DNA from: Rhodosorus marinus
Taxonomy: Eukaryota; Rhodophyta; Stylonematophyceae; Stylonematales; Stylonemataceae
Length of the DNA stretch: 64,000 bases
Assembly (NCBI GenBank): GCA_029953675.1
Contig: JAMWBK010000006.1
Coordinates: 1,364,001-1,428,000, forward strand
Direction of reading: 5' to 3'
Shown here: positions 11,447-23,600 of the stretch, in pieces
Layout of the letters: every line of letters starts with the position of its first letter
Numbering within the stretch: position 1 is the first letter of the stretch
Notes under the pieces: generated by a model
Told to the model about the DNA's origin: nothing
Database searches by the model: none
The model's input: the letters and a program-made list of their open reading frames with translations, nothing else
Program-made: the position numbers and the translations under genes

Positions 11447-12433
11447 TCAGGCTTTCAGCATCTTGTCCGCATAAACGTCCCAGAGGGCTATCCTCCGGTC
11501 GTCACCAGAACTGGCAAACAAGCCCGTCACGCCCTGGGCCGCACAGCAATGAACCATCGCTTCATGATAACGCAGACTGGCCAACGCACGTAGTTGCCCA
11601 TCCTTTCCACTTTTTGTGCCGAAGATTCGAACGCCTCCATCCCAACATGCAACAACAAGGATCCTTCCATCGCTCCTAAAGCACAATTGAGAAAGTCCCG
11701 GGTTCCTCAAAGTTGCAGCTTGAAGCCTAGAGAATTCATTGGACGCGATCTTGAAAGATACGATATCACTTGAAGCACCTCCGCAGACGAATGTCCCGTC
11801 CACCGGGTGACGAGCAAGAGAAAAGATGGGCTCGTCCGAAATGTTTTCTTCGGCGACCGCAGATCCTACCCTTAGATCCCACAGACGCAACTGTCCATCC
11901 TCATGACCGGAAACCAGATTGTACTCGTCATGGAACTGAAGCGCAGTGCACATTCCCCAAGATTTCTCTCTCTGGTTGAGTGAAGCGACTTGATCCCCAG
12001 TTCCAGCATAGATCCCTATGGAAGTGCTCCTCTCCGACTGAGCCGCAGCGAGGTATGAGAACCGGTTTTTTCCCTCGGTCGAGTAAACATCAAACTGGCA
12101 AAATCCTTCAGCCAGACCGGTACATACCTCTCCAAGTCCAGTCAGCTCCCCGCTCTTTCCATACCCCCACTCTAGGATCCGTCCATCTCTACCATGCGAG
12201 AGGATACCCTCCGAGGTGTTCCCTCCACAATCACTAAGCCCAATGATCGGCTTCCCTCCATGCGTGAGCCTCTGGCTAGTCGTTTCCAACTCGGAGATAT
12301 TCCACAGTCTCAAGTTGCCCTTGACGTCACCCGAAGCGAGATGAGCATCCCCAGTGAACGCCAGGGACATGACTTCATGAGCATGACCTCTGAAGACCTT
12401 GCTCGGTGCTGGTGAGTTCCCCAAGCTGGACAT
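11447..12433 (-). CDS. WD40 protein, ASA1/GNB1L-like
   Basis: A single exon of 328 aa begins MSSLGNSPAPSKVFRGHAHE and is built almost entirely of WD40 repeats. The first blade has FRGHAHEVMSLAFTGDAHLASGDVKGNL in overlapping blocks, a middle blade has SGHEDGQLRLWDLR, and the last ends FASSGDDRRIALWDVY. A first blade starting with an H-x-x-x-V 'LASGD..G.LRLW' motif and a terminal 'D..RIALW' fit GNB1L and its fungal counterpart ASA1. These are ASTRA/TTT-associated factors that help mature PIKK kinases. The family call is moderate; the WD40 fold is certain. It is followed upstream by YL1 on the same strand, about 0.9 kb away. Confidence 0.8.
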   Translation of the reverse strand: MSSLGNSPAPSKVFRGHAHEVMSLAFTGDAHLASGDVKGNLRLWNISELETTSQRLTHGGKPIIGLSDCGGNTSEGILSHGRDGRILEWGYGKSGELTGLGEVCTGLAEGFCQFDVYSTEGKNRFSYLAAAQSERSTSIGIYAGTGDQVASLNQREKSWGMCTALQFHDEYNLVSGHEDGQLRLWDLRVGSAVAEENISDEPIFSLARHPVDGTFVCGGASSDIVSFKIASNEFSRLQAATLRNPGLSQLCFRSDGRILVVACWDGGVRIFGTKSGKDGQLRALASLRYHEAMVHCCAAQGVTGLFASSGDDRRIALWDVYADKMLKA

Positions 12434-13349
12434 TGCTTCTTCCTCCTATAGTTCACATTCGCCCGTTCTTAGACGGAAACCTTGAAAGGCCTGAAAAGGG
12501 CTCTCTGGCAAAACCATCACACTTAGCATTCCCAAAGTGGATGTTCTCTGATGAGCTGTGGTGAAGTTGGAAGGAGTCCCTTCCTCGAAAAACTTCATGA
12601 GCACATTTGATGTCAGCTCCCGGTGGCGATTCGCCAGCGGTTTCGTTTCGTTGAGCTCATTGCTTCAGCTTGACGTTTCTGGCAGAGGCTGGCTATCACC
12701 GCCGCGGGTTTGATACCAATCAACTGTTCAGCTTAGTCCACACTAGATTCGGGCATGGACGTGACCGCTTTCCGCCGTGTTCGTACACGAATAGTCTGTC
12801 TATTGGAAGAATGCCAGGACCGTACACCAGTCAACTATCGCTTCTTTAAGAGTATGGACAGGCCAGAGACAGAAGGATCTGTGGGAAAACGTTGATTTTG
12901 TTGCAGTTCACAAAAGCTTTAAATATGCACAACCAGTTAATTTATTCTCCTCAGTATATCCCCGATCGCCTCGTATTAGGTCCCTGTCGTCTTTCCAGAG
13001 GCACAGGGAGAGTGCCGTTTCCGATTCAACGGGGATCCATTGCCAGGTGCCAAGGCCCCGGGTTTGCCCTGCACAGGCTCTAAAAATCATGGTCAGGAAG
13101 CTGACGCGGTGACAGAAGGTAGTTCTTGTCAAGCCATCCTTGACGGTCCGTGGCAACTCGCGCTTTCTTTCGCATGCAGACATCCTCCGCTGGTTTCATA
13201 TCCTTCCATGCCGATTAACAGTGAAGCAGCCTGCGCTTCGGGGGATTCTCGAGCACAGATCAGCTGCTGTTGAGAAATAGCAATCGCTAGGTGACCCTTC
13301 TTGATCGCTGTTGTAGCCGCATCAATATGACGCAAGTCACTCGACGATG
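12434..13349. other. spacer between WD40 and YL1 genes
   Basis: Two overlapping minus-strand open frames (12908-13183 and 13129-13335) have no recognisable domain and no good splice link to YL1. They may be 3' flank or decayed coding DNA. Confidence 0.35.
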
Positions 13350-14722
13350 CTAGGTGGATATTGGGTCTTCTCTCCCCTGATCAGTTTCCTTCGACGCTGG
13401 CTCAGCGTTGACTTTCTCCTCCGACTCTACCGGCTTTGTCTCCGACGGATTTTCCTCCTCCTCCGCAGAGACCTCACGTTCGGGTTCCGGGGACGCTGCT
13501 GGACTTTTCAGTTTCCCACCAGAGCGAAGTATTTTGAAGGCCTTGACTGTGGCATAGTATGAGCCAGTCTTTGGATCCTTGTACTTGGCAGGTAAACCTG
13601 TAACAACGCACATTGGCTGGACGGCCGCGGCCAATGTGGATTCCCTGGGGAATATATCTCTAGGGAGCTCCTCAGCAGTGAAGGAAAGAGTTTGCTTGCC
13701 GTCTCTAGAACGGAGCACAAGCCGCGGTCCCGGTTGTACTTTCTGCTTCGTTGGCGGTAGTCTAAGTTCCAGAGAAGGTCAGGAGCAGCAGTGTCAGTAA
13801 GAAAAATCTGCCTCTGGGAAACGCTCTGGACAGTCTTCAGGTCACGCTTCGTCCACAGTCGGGACCGGCGGAAGATGTTTTGCTGCTCGTCTCACGACGA
13901 TTCGGTCTTTACGCACCTCTTTTTTTCTTCTTCCAGACGAACAAGCTCAAGGTACGACGCCTTGTTGATCTCCTCAGTTTTGAGAGCTTCCTTCATCAGT
14001 TCCTCCTGAGTGAGCTCTCGCTCTTCCTCTCGGAACTGGTCCCTTTCTTCCTTCTTTATTCGCCGCTTCGTGTCCTCTTGCTCCCTCTCCCGGCGCTTCT
14101 GCATTGTCTGTGCCGATGCCATCTTCGTCGTCCGACGCATGCTCCTATTAAATACCTCCATCTCGATATTCAGTCCAGTCTTCCCTGCGAACGCGTCGAA
14201 AAGGAAGCATATGCAAATATTAGCTCCACCTATGAAAGGTGAAACCGTCAAAATTGGATTTCAGAGCTTCGAGACGCACGTGGTCTTCCCCCCGGTCGGC
14301 CCTTGCTAGGAGGATTCGCATTGTTCTTCCTGGTGGCAGCAGAGTCCTTATACGCCGTGTTCGCCTTTCGCTTCTTCTCTTTCACATCTTCCTCTACAGG
14401 CGCTGCTTCCACAACCTCGGGTTGGTCAAAATCTGAGTCAATGACATCCTTAGCAAGAAAACAGAAGATAAGACGAATCATTGCTTCAGCCGTCGGCAGC
14501 GGAGCTTCTTCTTGAGGCAAGCCGATGGACCAGATAAAAGGCCTCAAGGTACTTTCAAAAAGTTACCTCCGGCGGAGACTCATTCCCTTCAAAGCTTGCA
14601 TCATCCTCCTCATCAGCAAAAGCATCCTGGTTCCAGAACTCTTCATCTGCATCGAGCTCATCTCCCAACAAATCTCGCATCCGCTTCCCGCGAGTTGACC
14701 TGCTCGCTCTATTCAACTCCAT
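13350..14722 (-). CDS. VPS72: YL1/VPS72 (SWC2) chromatin-remodelling subunit
   Basis: Four exons on the complement (14567..14722, 14280..14448, 13917..14184, 13350..13761) give 334 aa with consistent phases 0, 1 and 2. YL1 is the H2A.Z-binding subunit of SWR1/SRCAP-type remodellers in the nucleus. The N-terminus carries the basic RSTRGKRMRDLL followed by acidic DELDADEEFWNQ and DSDFD blocks, the known H2A.Z/H2B-binding pattern. The middle has SMRRTTKMAS, a long charged coiled coil and the family signature LTQEELMKEALKTEE. The C-terminal YL1_C domain reads VVTGLPAKYKDPKTGSYYAT then VKAFKILR. An acidic, unstructured tail of about 50 residues follows. The start at 14722 is preferred over an upstream in-frame codon because homologs begin with the basic block. 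Confidence 0.92.
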
Positions 14723-15075
14723 TGATCTCCAAAAAAAACAGTAAAACAAAAAAATGCCTCTCCGAACTCGAAAAGCAAACGCTTCCAGCTCCACTCTCTA
14801 CATCAAGATGAGTCCATGTCGATTCCCAATCTCCGTCTAAACACAAAGTTGTCAATCGCTTCCAGAACAGCGCTCTTCTCTTTCTAGCATTTGTTTATTG
14901 AAGAAAACAGAGCTTTAGTGCTCGTCGATTTTCCACACTGTTGCTGTCGGTTCTCTCAGGACGAAAACATGCAGAACGCTTCCTGCTCCGCACATTGGAT
15001 CCGATCCCATCGCTCATCCTCTTCAGGGACGAATTTGACATCCGGTGCTCGCTAACGGCTGGCGAATGGCCGGAT
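14723..15075. other. 5' flank of YL1 and spacer
   Basis: The first ~120 bases are C/A-rich on the plus strand, as at other minus-strand gene starts. I see no gene in the rest. Confidence 0.4.
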
Positions 15076-15121
15076 GTGAATTACGAGCTCGTAATTCACT
15101 CGTAATTCACTCGTAATTCAC
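15076..15121. repeat. perfect 24-bp palindrome running into an 11-bp tandem repeat
   Basis: Positions 15076-15099 form a perfect palindrome (GTGAATTACGAG and its complement). Its right half overlaps three copies of the 11-mer CTCGTAATTCA (15088-15120). Confidence 0.85.
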
Positions 15122-16172
15122 AGGAATTCTCCGCTTGTTGGTGAGCCCACTGCCTCTTTTAGAGATCTGAGTTACTTATTATGAATCTTCTCTATGGAAG
15201 AATCCGTCCGCACCTCACTAGTTTTCTTCAAGGCGCCGAACGCGTTCGGCAAACCCGCCTTCCGTGGGGAAAGGAAGGAGCGGGGGGGGCGGGGGTATGA
15301 CTGGATGTGAGTAGCGAGTGTTATCCTCTAGCTCGCGATTTCACTGATTCACTAAGAACTCTGGCATGTTCTTAATCATTGTCATCAATCAGAAAATATG
15401 TCCGTTCCTAACGCGCTACAGCAATGGCCCTTTTTTCCAGCGTTAGACCAGAATCTTCCTCTCACGGGGTGAGGTCGATAGCCATCGGCTTGACTGACGC
15501 TGGATAGAAAGATCTCAAGGATCTCAGAGCATTTTACGCGTGGTTGTCTGAGTTTGATGTCCCCCTTCATGCTCACTTCGAGCAGTTTTCTGTGAGTTTT
15601 CTTTGGAATGGCGTAATCAATAAGGCCTTTGTTCTTCAAGATCGATGGTGCTTCCAAGCGAGTCCAAGACCAAAACATTGAATCACGACGATTCTAAGGT
15701 TGAGAGTGAATCTTAACTAGTATCGAGGAGCGCTTTGACTGCAACACAGAGTTTCTTCTCAAGTGCAAAACGCAAGGGTGCTTTCTCCGACTCGTTCTGG
15801 TACGTGGAGACCCTCGGTTGGCAGGGCTGCAGATTCATTACCCTGGAGCAGGGTTTAGCAAGCTCTTGCGCACCTTACGATACTCTGTTGTCAGCAAAAT
15901 TACGTACAAGGCCGGATCAGGGAGCGCTGCTGCGGAGACGGTTGACTCCTAGGTTGGGTGCGGACTCTGAAGCAGGAGACCGTATGGACCACAACCCCGA
16001 ATCCAAGTACAGAGGCCTCTGGCGGAGACGAGGCGAACAAGAAGCTCGGACAATCGCCCAGACGCAGAAAAAGCAACAGAAACCATTGCCCAACGCTGGT
16101 CATGTGTGCAAGCTGGCCTTGCGACGCAGAGTAAACCAGTTCGATTATCGCCGCTTGAAAGAAGACGCCCTC
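15122..16172. other. spacer with unassigned open frames
   Basis: A minus-strand frame (15385-15678) has protein-like text (GLIDYAIPKKTHRKLLEVSM) but no family I know. A plus-strand frame (15735-16223) is Arg/Gln-rich and runs into the tandem repeat at its end. Both may be mobile-element debris. Confidence 0.3.
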
Positions 16173-16350
16173 CATCTAAGCAAAGACAAATTTCGGAGCC
16201 TGTCCCCGCCCTCAGAAGGATGATCTCAGAGTCATCAGACGAATGTGCAACCACAACAACTCATCTAAACAAAGACAAACTTCGGAGCCTCTCTGTCCTC
16301 GGAGGGATGATCTCAACGTCATCAGAGGAATGTGGCAACCACAGCAGACC
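16173..16350 (+). repeat. 89-bp tandem duplication, two units
   Basis: Units starting at 16173 and 16262 share CATCTAA(A/G)CAAAGACAAA, then TTCGGAGCCT and a GGATGATCTCA block. The 89-bp period is not a multiple of three. Confidence 0.8.
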
Positions 16351-16408
16351 AGAACTAATCCATGTCTAACAGAAAGATGCGGTCACGGTCAAGTGAGGAA
16401 CTCCAGTT

Positions 16409-16500
16409 TTACGCGGTACCCTCTAGAGAATTTTACACGTTTTACAACTTTTCTACACTTTTTTGCACTTTTTTTACTTTTTTGCACTTTTTACCCTATA
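16409..16500 (+). repeat. T-rich (TTTTTRCACT) tract with TTTTACGCGGTACC motif
   Basis: The motif TTTTACGCGGTACCCT is followed by an array of degenerate CACTTTTT units. A related array with TTTTTACGTGGTACCCC lies at 20460-20600, so the pair brackets the decayed locus between them. Confidence 0.6.
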
Positions 16501-16909
16501 TCTAAGGCCAACTAATCCTAGAATACTCCTTTCATGTACAGAGATTATCCATAATATTCCAAAAGCCTGTTCGGAAGAGATAAAATATGTCCTCTCCGTA
16601 GATCTAGAAGTTTTTGTTTTTGTTCACTGAGAAAATGAATAGCAAAAGTGGATCAATCAGTTCGACTGATGGCTGATTTGGAGGTTTCCTCAAGAGGGCA
16701 AACAAGACCGTTGATCACATCAGCTGACACCATGGAATTTTTTAATAGAAGGGCGTAAATGGCAGATGTCTTGTGAAAGTGGGAGAGGGGGTTGGCCCTC
16801 TGCTCAGGTAAAGAAAAGCAAAGTCAAGCAGGGCAAGATGTTGCAGATCACGGAGGTAAATTCAAGGGCTGCAAAGGAAGCCAAGCAGTGGAGGATCAAA
16901 CTGGGGTAG
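16501..16909. other. spacer inside the bracketed region
   Basis: No coding signal seen. It leads into the decayed open-frame cluster. Confidence 0.3.
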
Positions 16910-19519
16910 GCAACTAAGGCCGGCAGTCTCTTCTTCGGAGAAGTGAAAGCAATGTTGGCCAAAGGGGACCCATACGCACAGGTGTCGAAAGCAACGCTCT
17001 TCGTGCTGGATGGTATAGAGGTGAAGGGGGACCGGGCGACGAAGGCAGAAGTTGAAGAAATTTTCCAGAGGGAAGGTGTGGAGCGCCTAGAAGAGATCAT
17101 CAACAACAAGCTAGCGCTCCACCCGTGGAATGTCCCTCCTGGCCTCGTGAACGGTGAAGCCACAAGGAGAAGAGACGATCCTCAAAATCGCTGGGGGTTT
17201 CGAGGATCTGTGGGTAGAAACCCTGGAGGGTGAGCTATTTATGGGCGAAAATTTCTTGTTCAGCGATGAGTGTCTGAAGGAGGAGTAAGATTGCACCAAG
17301 AATTCATGAACGTTTGCACCGCCCCTAACAACATCATTCATCTCACAGGTTTTTTGTGGAGAAGGAAAACGTGAAGCGACTGCGGAAGCACACGGCTACT
17401 GAGCCACGCATGAAGCGAAAGCGGCAGGACCTCGACGGAGCTTCAAGGCAGAAAAGGGCGACGATCTCGCCAACGGTGAGAATGGACGAGGAGAAGTTGC
17501 GAGGCCAGGAGTCGAGACTTCTCGGAAAGAATTGCCTGGCTGCACGTTGCTGGGAACAGAACATATTGTATCGCAAGGTCATTGCTCTCAGAAGCGGCGA
17601 TTCCACATCCGGATTCCATCCGGAAGCATCTGAAAATTCTGGAAGCGCCGTGTCCTGAGGGTGTCATCTTCAGCAAGGACCTTCGTGTGGCAATCAATCG
17701 CGGGAAAATAGACCCATTGGCCCATGGCGTGAGCCAGTCGACGTCGCTTCTGATGCGACAGTACTGAGCGAGGGCTTGGGAGTAACCACCGACAAGAAAT
17801 TTGTATGTGGTAAAGTCCTTGCTTCAGACAAAGGTGGTCCAAGACGGGAGAGTTTCCCAGCGACGTCGATCGAGAGCCTGGAGGGCGCAATAAACTCGAC
17901 GCGGCCATTGGCCACGCAGGTTCACGTCTACATGGCGTGCAACCATGTTACGACCAACTTCCAGATTTACTACTTCGGCACAGCCGATACGATGTCAATG
18001 ACACCGGATGGAGGTTGGTTGTGCTCGCTCAAGAGCTTCCGCAACAAGGTATTCGGATAAGGAGCTACTCTGCTGATGGAGATTCATGAGAAATAGGATT
18101 GATGAAGGTCCTCTACGGTTTATCCACTACACAGAAAACAAAGGGAGCTCTAGGCCCCCCATTAAGGGAGCTCCGAAAGCTTTATGCCACTTTTGCAGGG
18201 GTGGCCACGAAGCTCTCCTGGTTCAAGGGGATGTATTGCGTAAACCTCCTTGGGAACCAGGACGGGTTTCATGGTCTATCCAAGATGCGGTGCAGGATAA
18301 TTCATGAGTCGGAAATCCTTCTAGTAGGTAACAATATCGTCTGCCGCAGAATGCTTCTGGTTTGTTTTCAGAAATTCGGTTGTAGTGATACACCCGAATG
18401 GTACCGTTGGTAGACCTTCTGGGGATGGGCAAGCAGAATGTCTCCGCGGCCGAAAGGTTACAGAGCATGAAGGCGCAGGACTTTCTAGGAGACACGCTTC
18501 CGGACCCATTCAAGGGGCTGCAATTTGTTTTGCGCTTGATGTCCCGTTGGAACAAATCCACGACCAAAGCAATGCTTGTTCCGTTTGTGGAAGGGCACCG
18601 AAGTCGCTAGGAAACGTCATCCTCGGAAAATGTTCTCAGCACCTTTGCACTTTGTTCTTAAGGTTTGAGGCAGCTTTGACTTTGTGTTTATGTGCACGAT
18701 CCTGGCGAGCTGACAACCGTGCTAGACGTCGCGAAGAGACGTTCTCTTTCAGCCGAAACGTTAGCGAATGTTTCGAGATAAATCTAATCGAATTGAGCAA
18801 CTTCGCAGCCAGCCAGATGGCTGTTACGGGTGCACTCTTACCAACTCACAGCCGTGCGAGGAATTGTTCCGTGTACTGCGATACGGAGATGCCTCGTCCT
18901 TTCCGTCCAACCGAATTTTACTCTTAAGGGCATTGGACGTCGAGTAGCTAAGGCGAAGTTGAGATTCGCGTTGATGGAAACGGTTGAGGGGTCGTGTGGG
19001 GTGGAGTGGCTTAAAAACCAGGGGCAGTCTACCGCTGGGTCAAGAACCGCTGATCCGTGCAATCTTGTACGTATAGCCTTTTTTTTAATGTCTAATTCTT
19101 CCTATCACTATTGACCTAATGCGGTTGTAGCTGCGGAGGACTTCATTGTCGCAATTGACAATGCCTACGATGAAGCTAAGAAACTACTATCCTCTGTGGG
19201 ACTCACTATCGGTGAAGAGGATCATGGACGTAGTAGTTCTAGCTCGGAGGAAGGCACTAGAAAAGAGGTTGGAGAGAGCAAACAACCATCATGCGCTCCA
19301 CCTGAAGAGCAAATAACGGTGGACTTGGGCTCCGAAACCGAACCCGCAGAAGCGGACGTCTACAACCCAATGCAGTTGAATGAAGACAATTCGGCAGAGA
19401 TATCGAATGCGCGCTTACCTATCCGGAGCAAGTCCGGCACAGCTCAGGTATCTACCACCACCATTCTGAGCCACCTGGCGAAATCGAAGCTGGTCGGTTC
19501 CCGCGGATACAGGCAATAG
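16910..19519 (+). mobile_element. decayed multi-exon transposase/gag-like locus
   Basis: A series of plus-strand coding-like segments lies in changing frames: KAGSLFFGEVKAMLAKGDPY with EVEEIFQREGVERLEEIINN; GGFEDLWVETLEGELF; the Lys/Arg-rich VEKENVKRLRKH; IPHPDSIRKHLKILEAPCPE; VYMACNHVTTNFQIYYFG; and GVATKLSWFKGMYCVNLLGN. The last segment runs from about 19139 (DFIVAIDNAYDEAKKLLSSV) through a Ser/Glu-rich stretch to a stop at 19519, and may be linked to its upstream segment by an intron near 19066-19138. The order (basic N-terminus, 'IPHP' helix block, hydrophobic core, acidic tail) loosely recalls THAP/P-element-type transposases, but I see no diagnostic catalytic triad. It may be a relic or a still-spliced gene; I cannot decide. 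Confidence 0.35.
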
Positions 19520-20163
19520 ACTGACCCGCCCACGCCGGTGAAGGACGTCTGTGGAGTCAAGCGTTCTGTAGAAAAGCTTGCAGTTGCAGAACTCCCTATT
19601 CAACGCAGACAGGATACGAAGGCAGAAGTTCGTCAGCATTGGAGATTTCTGTAACTTTTCAGTGCAACGCAAACAGTCAAGTGCTATGTTTGGCTTCGTA
19701 CTGGGTTTCAGAAAGAGATCTGACAGGGTGAAGGGGAGAGTTTACCTTGGTTCGGTCGCAGAGGCGAGCGGGGACGTGGAGGATTGCGTGCAGTTGTATG
19801 GACACGATCCCACCACAAACGCCAATGGATCAAAGCTCCGAAACAGACGTTCTTGAAAGGGTGCTCAACACCGCGGAGACTTCCCGGCAGATCTTGGGAC
19901 CCATGTCCCGATGAACAGTATATTGGGACGGTACCAATAAACTGCCTACAGATCAATGGTCTGCCGGCACCTACAAAGAGAGTCAAAGAGAGATCGTAAG
20001 CTCGGAGGTAGTAGAAGACCGAAAGAGGTGGTCTCACCTGCGAGGACTTCAGGATTCTCTCACGCTTGTGAACAGAAATTTAAATCACAGATATATGAAT
20101 GATTTGCGACGTCAAAAAGAACAACAACAACAAGATCCATGTCCTCCTCCGTCTACCCGTTTA
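19520..20163. other. spacer, no recognised feature
   Basis: Short open frames only. Confidence 0.3.
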
Positions 20164-20197
20164 CGCCTGTTTACCTGCCCAGGCAGGTAAACAGGCG
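20164..20197. repeat. perfect hairpin, 16-bp arms, 2-nt loop
   Basis: The left arm CGCCTGTTTACCTGCC is followed by CA and the exact reverse complement. Confidence 0.9.
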
Positions 20198-20459
20198 AGC
20201 AAAGATCAGACCAGCTTTTTCTTCGCTTGTCTTGATCTTGTTCTTGCCTAAATCAGGAAGCATGCTTGAGGAGGTCGTCTATATCATTGATCGCCAATCC
20301 GATGCCTGCGTTCGGGATCCGTTCTGATTCCAGCGGATTCAGAGCGGGCTCCATCCACTTTATGTAGTTTTTCCCGGTAATTGTCTCACAACCCAGTGCT
20401 CAATGGCTTGTGATACATACCAGTGGTTTTTGAACTTGTCTGAGAGCATTTCGCTCAAT

Positions 20460-20600
20460 CACGTTTTATCCCTTTTATCACTTTTCAGCACTTTTACATC
20501 CTTTTTCTCACTTTTTATCGATTTTTCTCACTTTTTATCACTTTTTACACTTTTTATCACTTTTTTGCACTCGTAGTTTTTACGTGGTACCCCTCGAGGC
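20460..20600 (+). repeat. T-rich CACTTTTTAT array ending in TTTTTACGTGGTACCCC
   Basis: About a dozen degenerate (Y)CACTTTTTAT(C) units lie in a row, followed by a near copy of the GGTACC motif found at 16415. It is probably the right-hand partner of the 16409-16500 tract. Confidence 0.6.
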
Positions 20601-23600
20601 GCCTCCTTGGTCGCGGGTATTGACTCGGTAGGGTGAGACTGACTTCAAAAGCTCCTGATGTATAAGAGAAGTCACTCCAGTGCTCCGGGCGATGCACCTC
20701 ACAGTGGAGGTTTTGTGAACCCTTCACACCGGTGTGCTACCAGTATCGCAAACACCACCTGAGAACCAGCCCCGTCCGGCGCGAGCGCAGTTCCGCTCCT
20801 GACTCTCCTCTTAACAGGGAAGCCAAGTATTGGCAGCTTTTAGTCCGATCGTTGTTCGTGGTGAAAGCTCTCCCAAAAAGCCAGTTCGATCGTTTTTCGA
20901 GGGGAAAACTTACAACTTTTGATGTGAAGCCATAACGTGGGCAGGAAGTTCCTACTACAACCAATCCTGCCCTCGCTCCCTGCTTCTCTATGTCCCGTGG
21001 GCTTTAGGTACGATTCCATTAAACCTCCCAATCCCAGCCGAAAATTGTCAAAATTCTCTTTTCTGCTCATCCTTGCTGGGAGAAAAGGAAAAGGCGCTCC
21101 TGAGTGCTTACAACTCAGTAAAATCACCTATCATTGATAGGTCATTTTACTGATTCTCATCAAAGATCAAGTCGTTCTTAAATAGTCTAGCTAGAAACTA
21201 AAACTAGCGAATCTGTGAACAAGGACCCGTAAACAGGATACAGGCCGATAGTAAAAGGAGAACTGCTCAGATCTGGATACAATAGTCCAACGTGACACTG
21301 CAACGATTCATTATAATTTTTTTTCTATTAGCTTCTTTCCGACTGCGCTTTTGTCATAAATAATTGAAAATTAGACTCGAGAACGCGTATCTTATTGGTC
21401 CAAGGTGCATTTCTTTTGTTATTGCTGACGTGAGTGAAAACAAACCCCTCGCGGGGTGGGCGAGGAAAAAAGAAGGAAACAAATCGACATACAATAAAGG
21501 AAAAAACAATGAAAATAGTGAAGAGAAACAAAACAGGGAATGTAGGAAAACATTTCTCAGGTTGTTTTTTGCTAATTTGGGTCAGGCTTCCGCTGTCTCC
21601 GGCCAAGGAGATGACAAGTGTTTGGCAAACAAGATGGCACATAGCGCGTGATATACTCCGGAAAAAGCCGGCAATGCGTGAGCAAAATATTTTTAAAACG
21701 GGAAGAGAATATATGACCAGACGGGACGGCAACATTTGAGCGAAAGGGGGGGGGGGGGGAGGCAGTGGTGTGCAACCACCCGATCTCTTCCACCATAAAA
21801 CTGCAAGTGACGCTTGTTTTTAGTTTTGTTTCGCCCGCTTTCTGGTAAGGTAGAGAGATAAGGGGGCCATTTGCGGGCGGAAAAAGGAAGGCGAGAGAAG
21901 GAAGCACAAAAGATGGTCAATCTACTCCTTTGATAGTCGCCGTCCAGTTTTCCTGTTCGTAGCATCAAGCTGAACATTCATCCACATGGTCGATGTAGGA
22001 TTGTCTAGTTCCATGTCATACTCTCTCTACGCTGTGAGATAGTGGTAGGATATCGAAATTCCCTCGCTGTAGTCAGCAAAATCTTTAGGCGCTGGGCTCA
22101 GGCCATAGCTGGACTTATACAGTTTGAACATGTTCTTATATTTGAATTAAAACCAACGGAAATGAGAATCTGACCGGTAAGACCCGGTCCCTCGGATGTT
22201 CTTATTTTATGTAAAAAGTTGCCTCTAACACCCGATCAAAGAACAAGGGAAAATGTCCCTTCTTTTGGAAGGGGAGGGAGGCATGTGGGATACGGGCTTG
22301 AAGGTTAGGGGGGTTGTGTGATGAAGGGCAGTTTTGTTTAGGGTGGGGTTGGGAACGTTGGTTAGCGACCCGGTGCGAACAGGTGAAACAAATCCAGCCT
22401 TGTGCTTCGTCAGAACAGCAACAGAGAACACTCTCCTCTTACCTGGCGGTGGTAGAATTGGCGATGTTCTGTTCTCTGCCTTTGAGGTAGGTAGGAAACG
22501 GAAACTCTTTGCCCAGACTGCCACTGTAGTCTGTTGGGTCCTCGTAAGAGCTCTCAACATCATCGCGCCCAGCTCAATGAGTCCTGGGAAGTACATTTTA
22601 TTGTCGACATTTGTACACTTGTCAAGTCCGTAGCGATTGTGTGCATTTAATTCGAGGAGAACCAGTGCAGAAGGGCATTCTGGTGCAACTCGTGGAGGCG
22701 CATTGCTACACCTTCAACGGTCTTCTGTGCTCCCCGGGCTCTTTTTCAGTCTCTGAATAAGCAAGTTTCATCCTCTTGGGACAGAATCAATTTGTTTCTA
22801 ACCGGTTCGCCGCACCAGGGGAGAAAATATATCGCAACTTTGACAAGTCAACGGCTAACGCACTGGTAAGAGTGATCTGACGAGCATACGTACAGGACCA
22901 TCCACTTCAGTAAAAATTTTCTGCTACAAATGCTCTAACAGTTAACCATACCAACCACCCCTTATCAAAACGCCAACGTGGAGATTGAACGGACTTGAGA
23001 GGACAACACATACTAAAATACTAAATTAAGAAACAGTCAGCAAATCAGGACTGCTGCCGAGAAACCCCGCAGGATCGCTCCTCTATTGCATTCCCCACCC
23101 ATTGTCGCCTCCGGGGCGCTCTAGCGGTAGGTTGGTTCTAGAAACTAGCTCTGCTGTACCAAATACTTTCCATTGAATTACAAATACCGAAATCCAGCTA
23201 AAATGCTTATTTCTTAGAAGATTAGTACCTTCCTATACAACTCCCAGCTTTTCCTACTCACGGACGGGACGCGACAACCATGTTACGCTTTTTCATTAAA
23301 AAAGAATTGGATTTCACATTTTATTTTGCGGGAATACTCAACAAAAACACAAGAATTTACGGATAATCTTTTCTGAAAATTGATTGGACGTGGACCAGCG
23401 GTGCTATTGGTCCACAGAAAGCGGACTATTGTATAACTAATGGAGGCGTCCACCGCTGACAAGAATTGATTGGAATTCAACTGAGCATAGGCGAATCGTA
23501 TCTTGTACTGGTCCGCGATTGTCGTCACAACCGCGCGTGTCCGTCACCTGTACTTCGGAAATTCCGGAGTGCTTTTTAGCTGGTGTACTACAAACCCGAA

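Noticed and set aside
22100..22160. Copia reverse-transcriptase-like KLYKSSYGLSPAP on the minus strand
   Set aside because: Only about ten residues resemble the motif and neighbouring RT motifs are absent.
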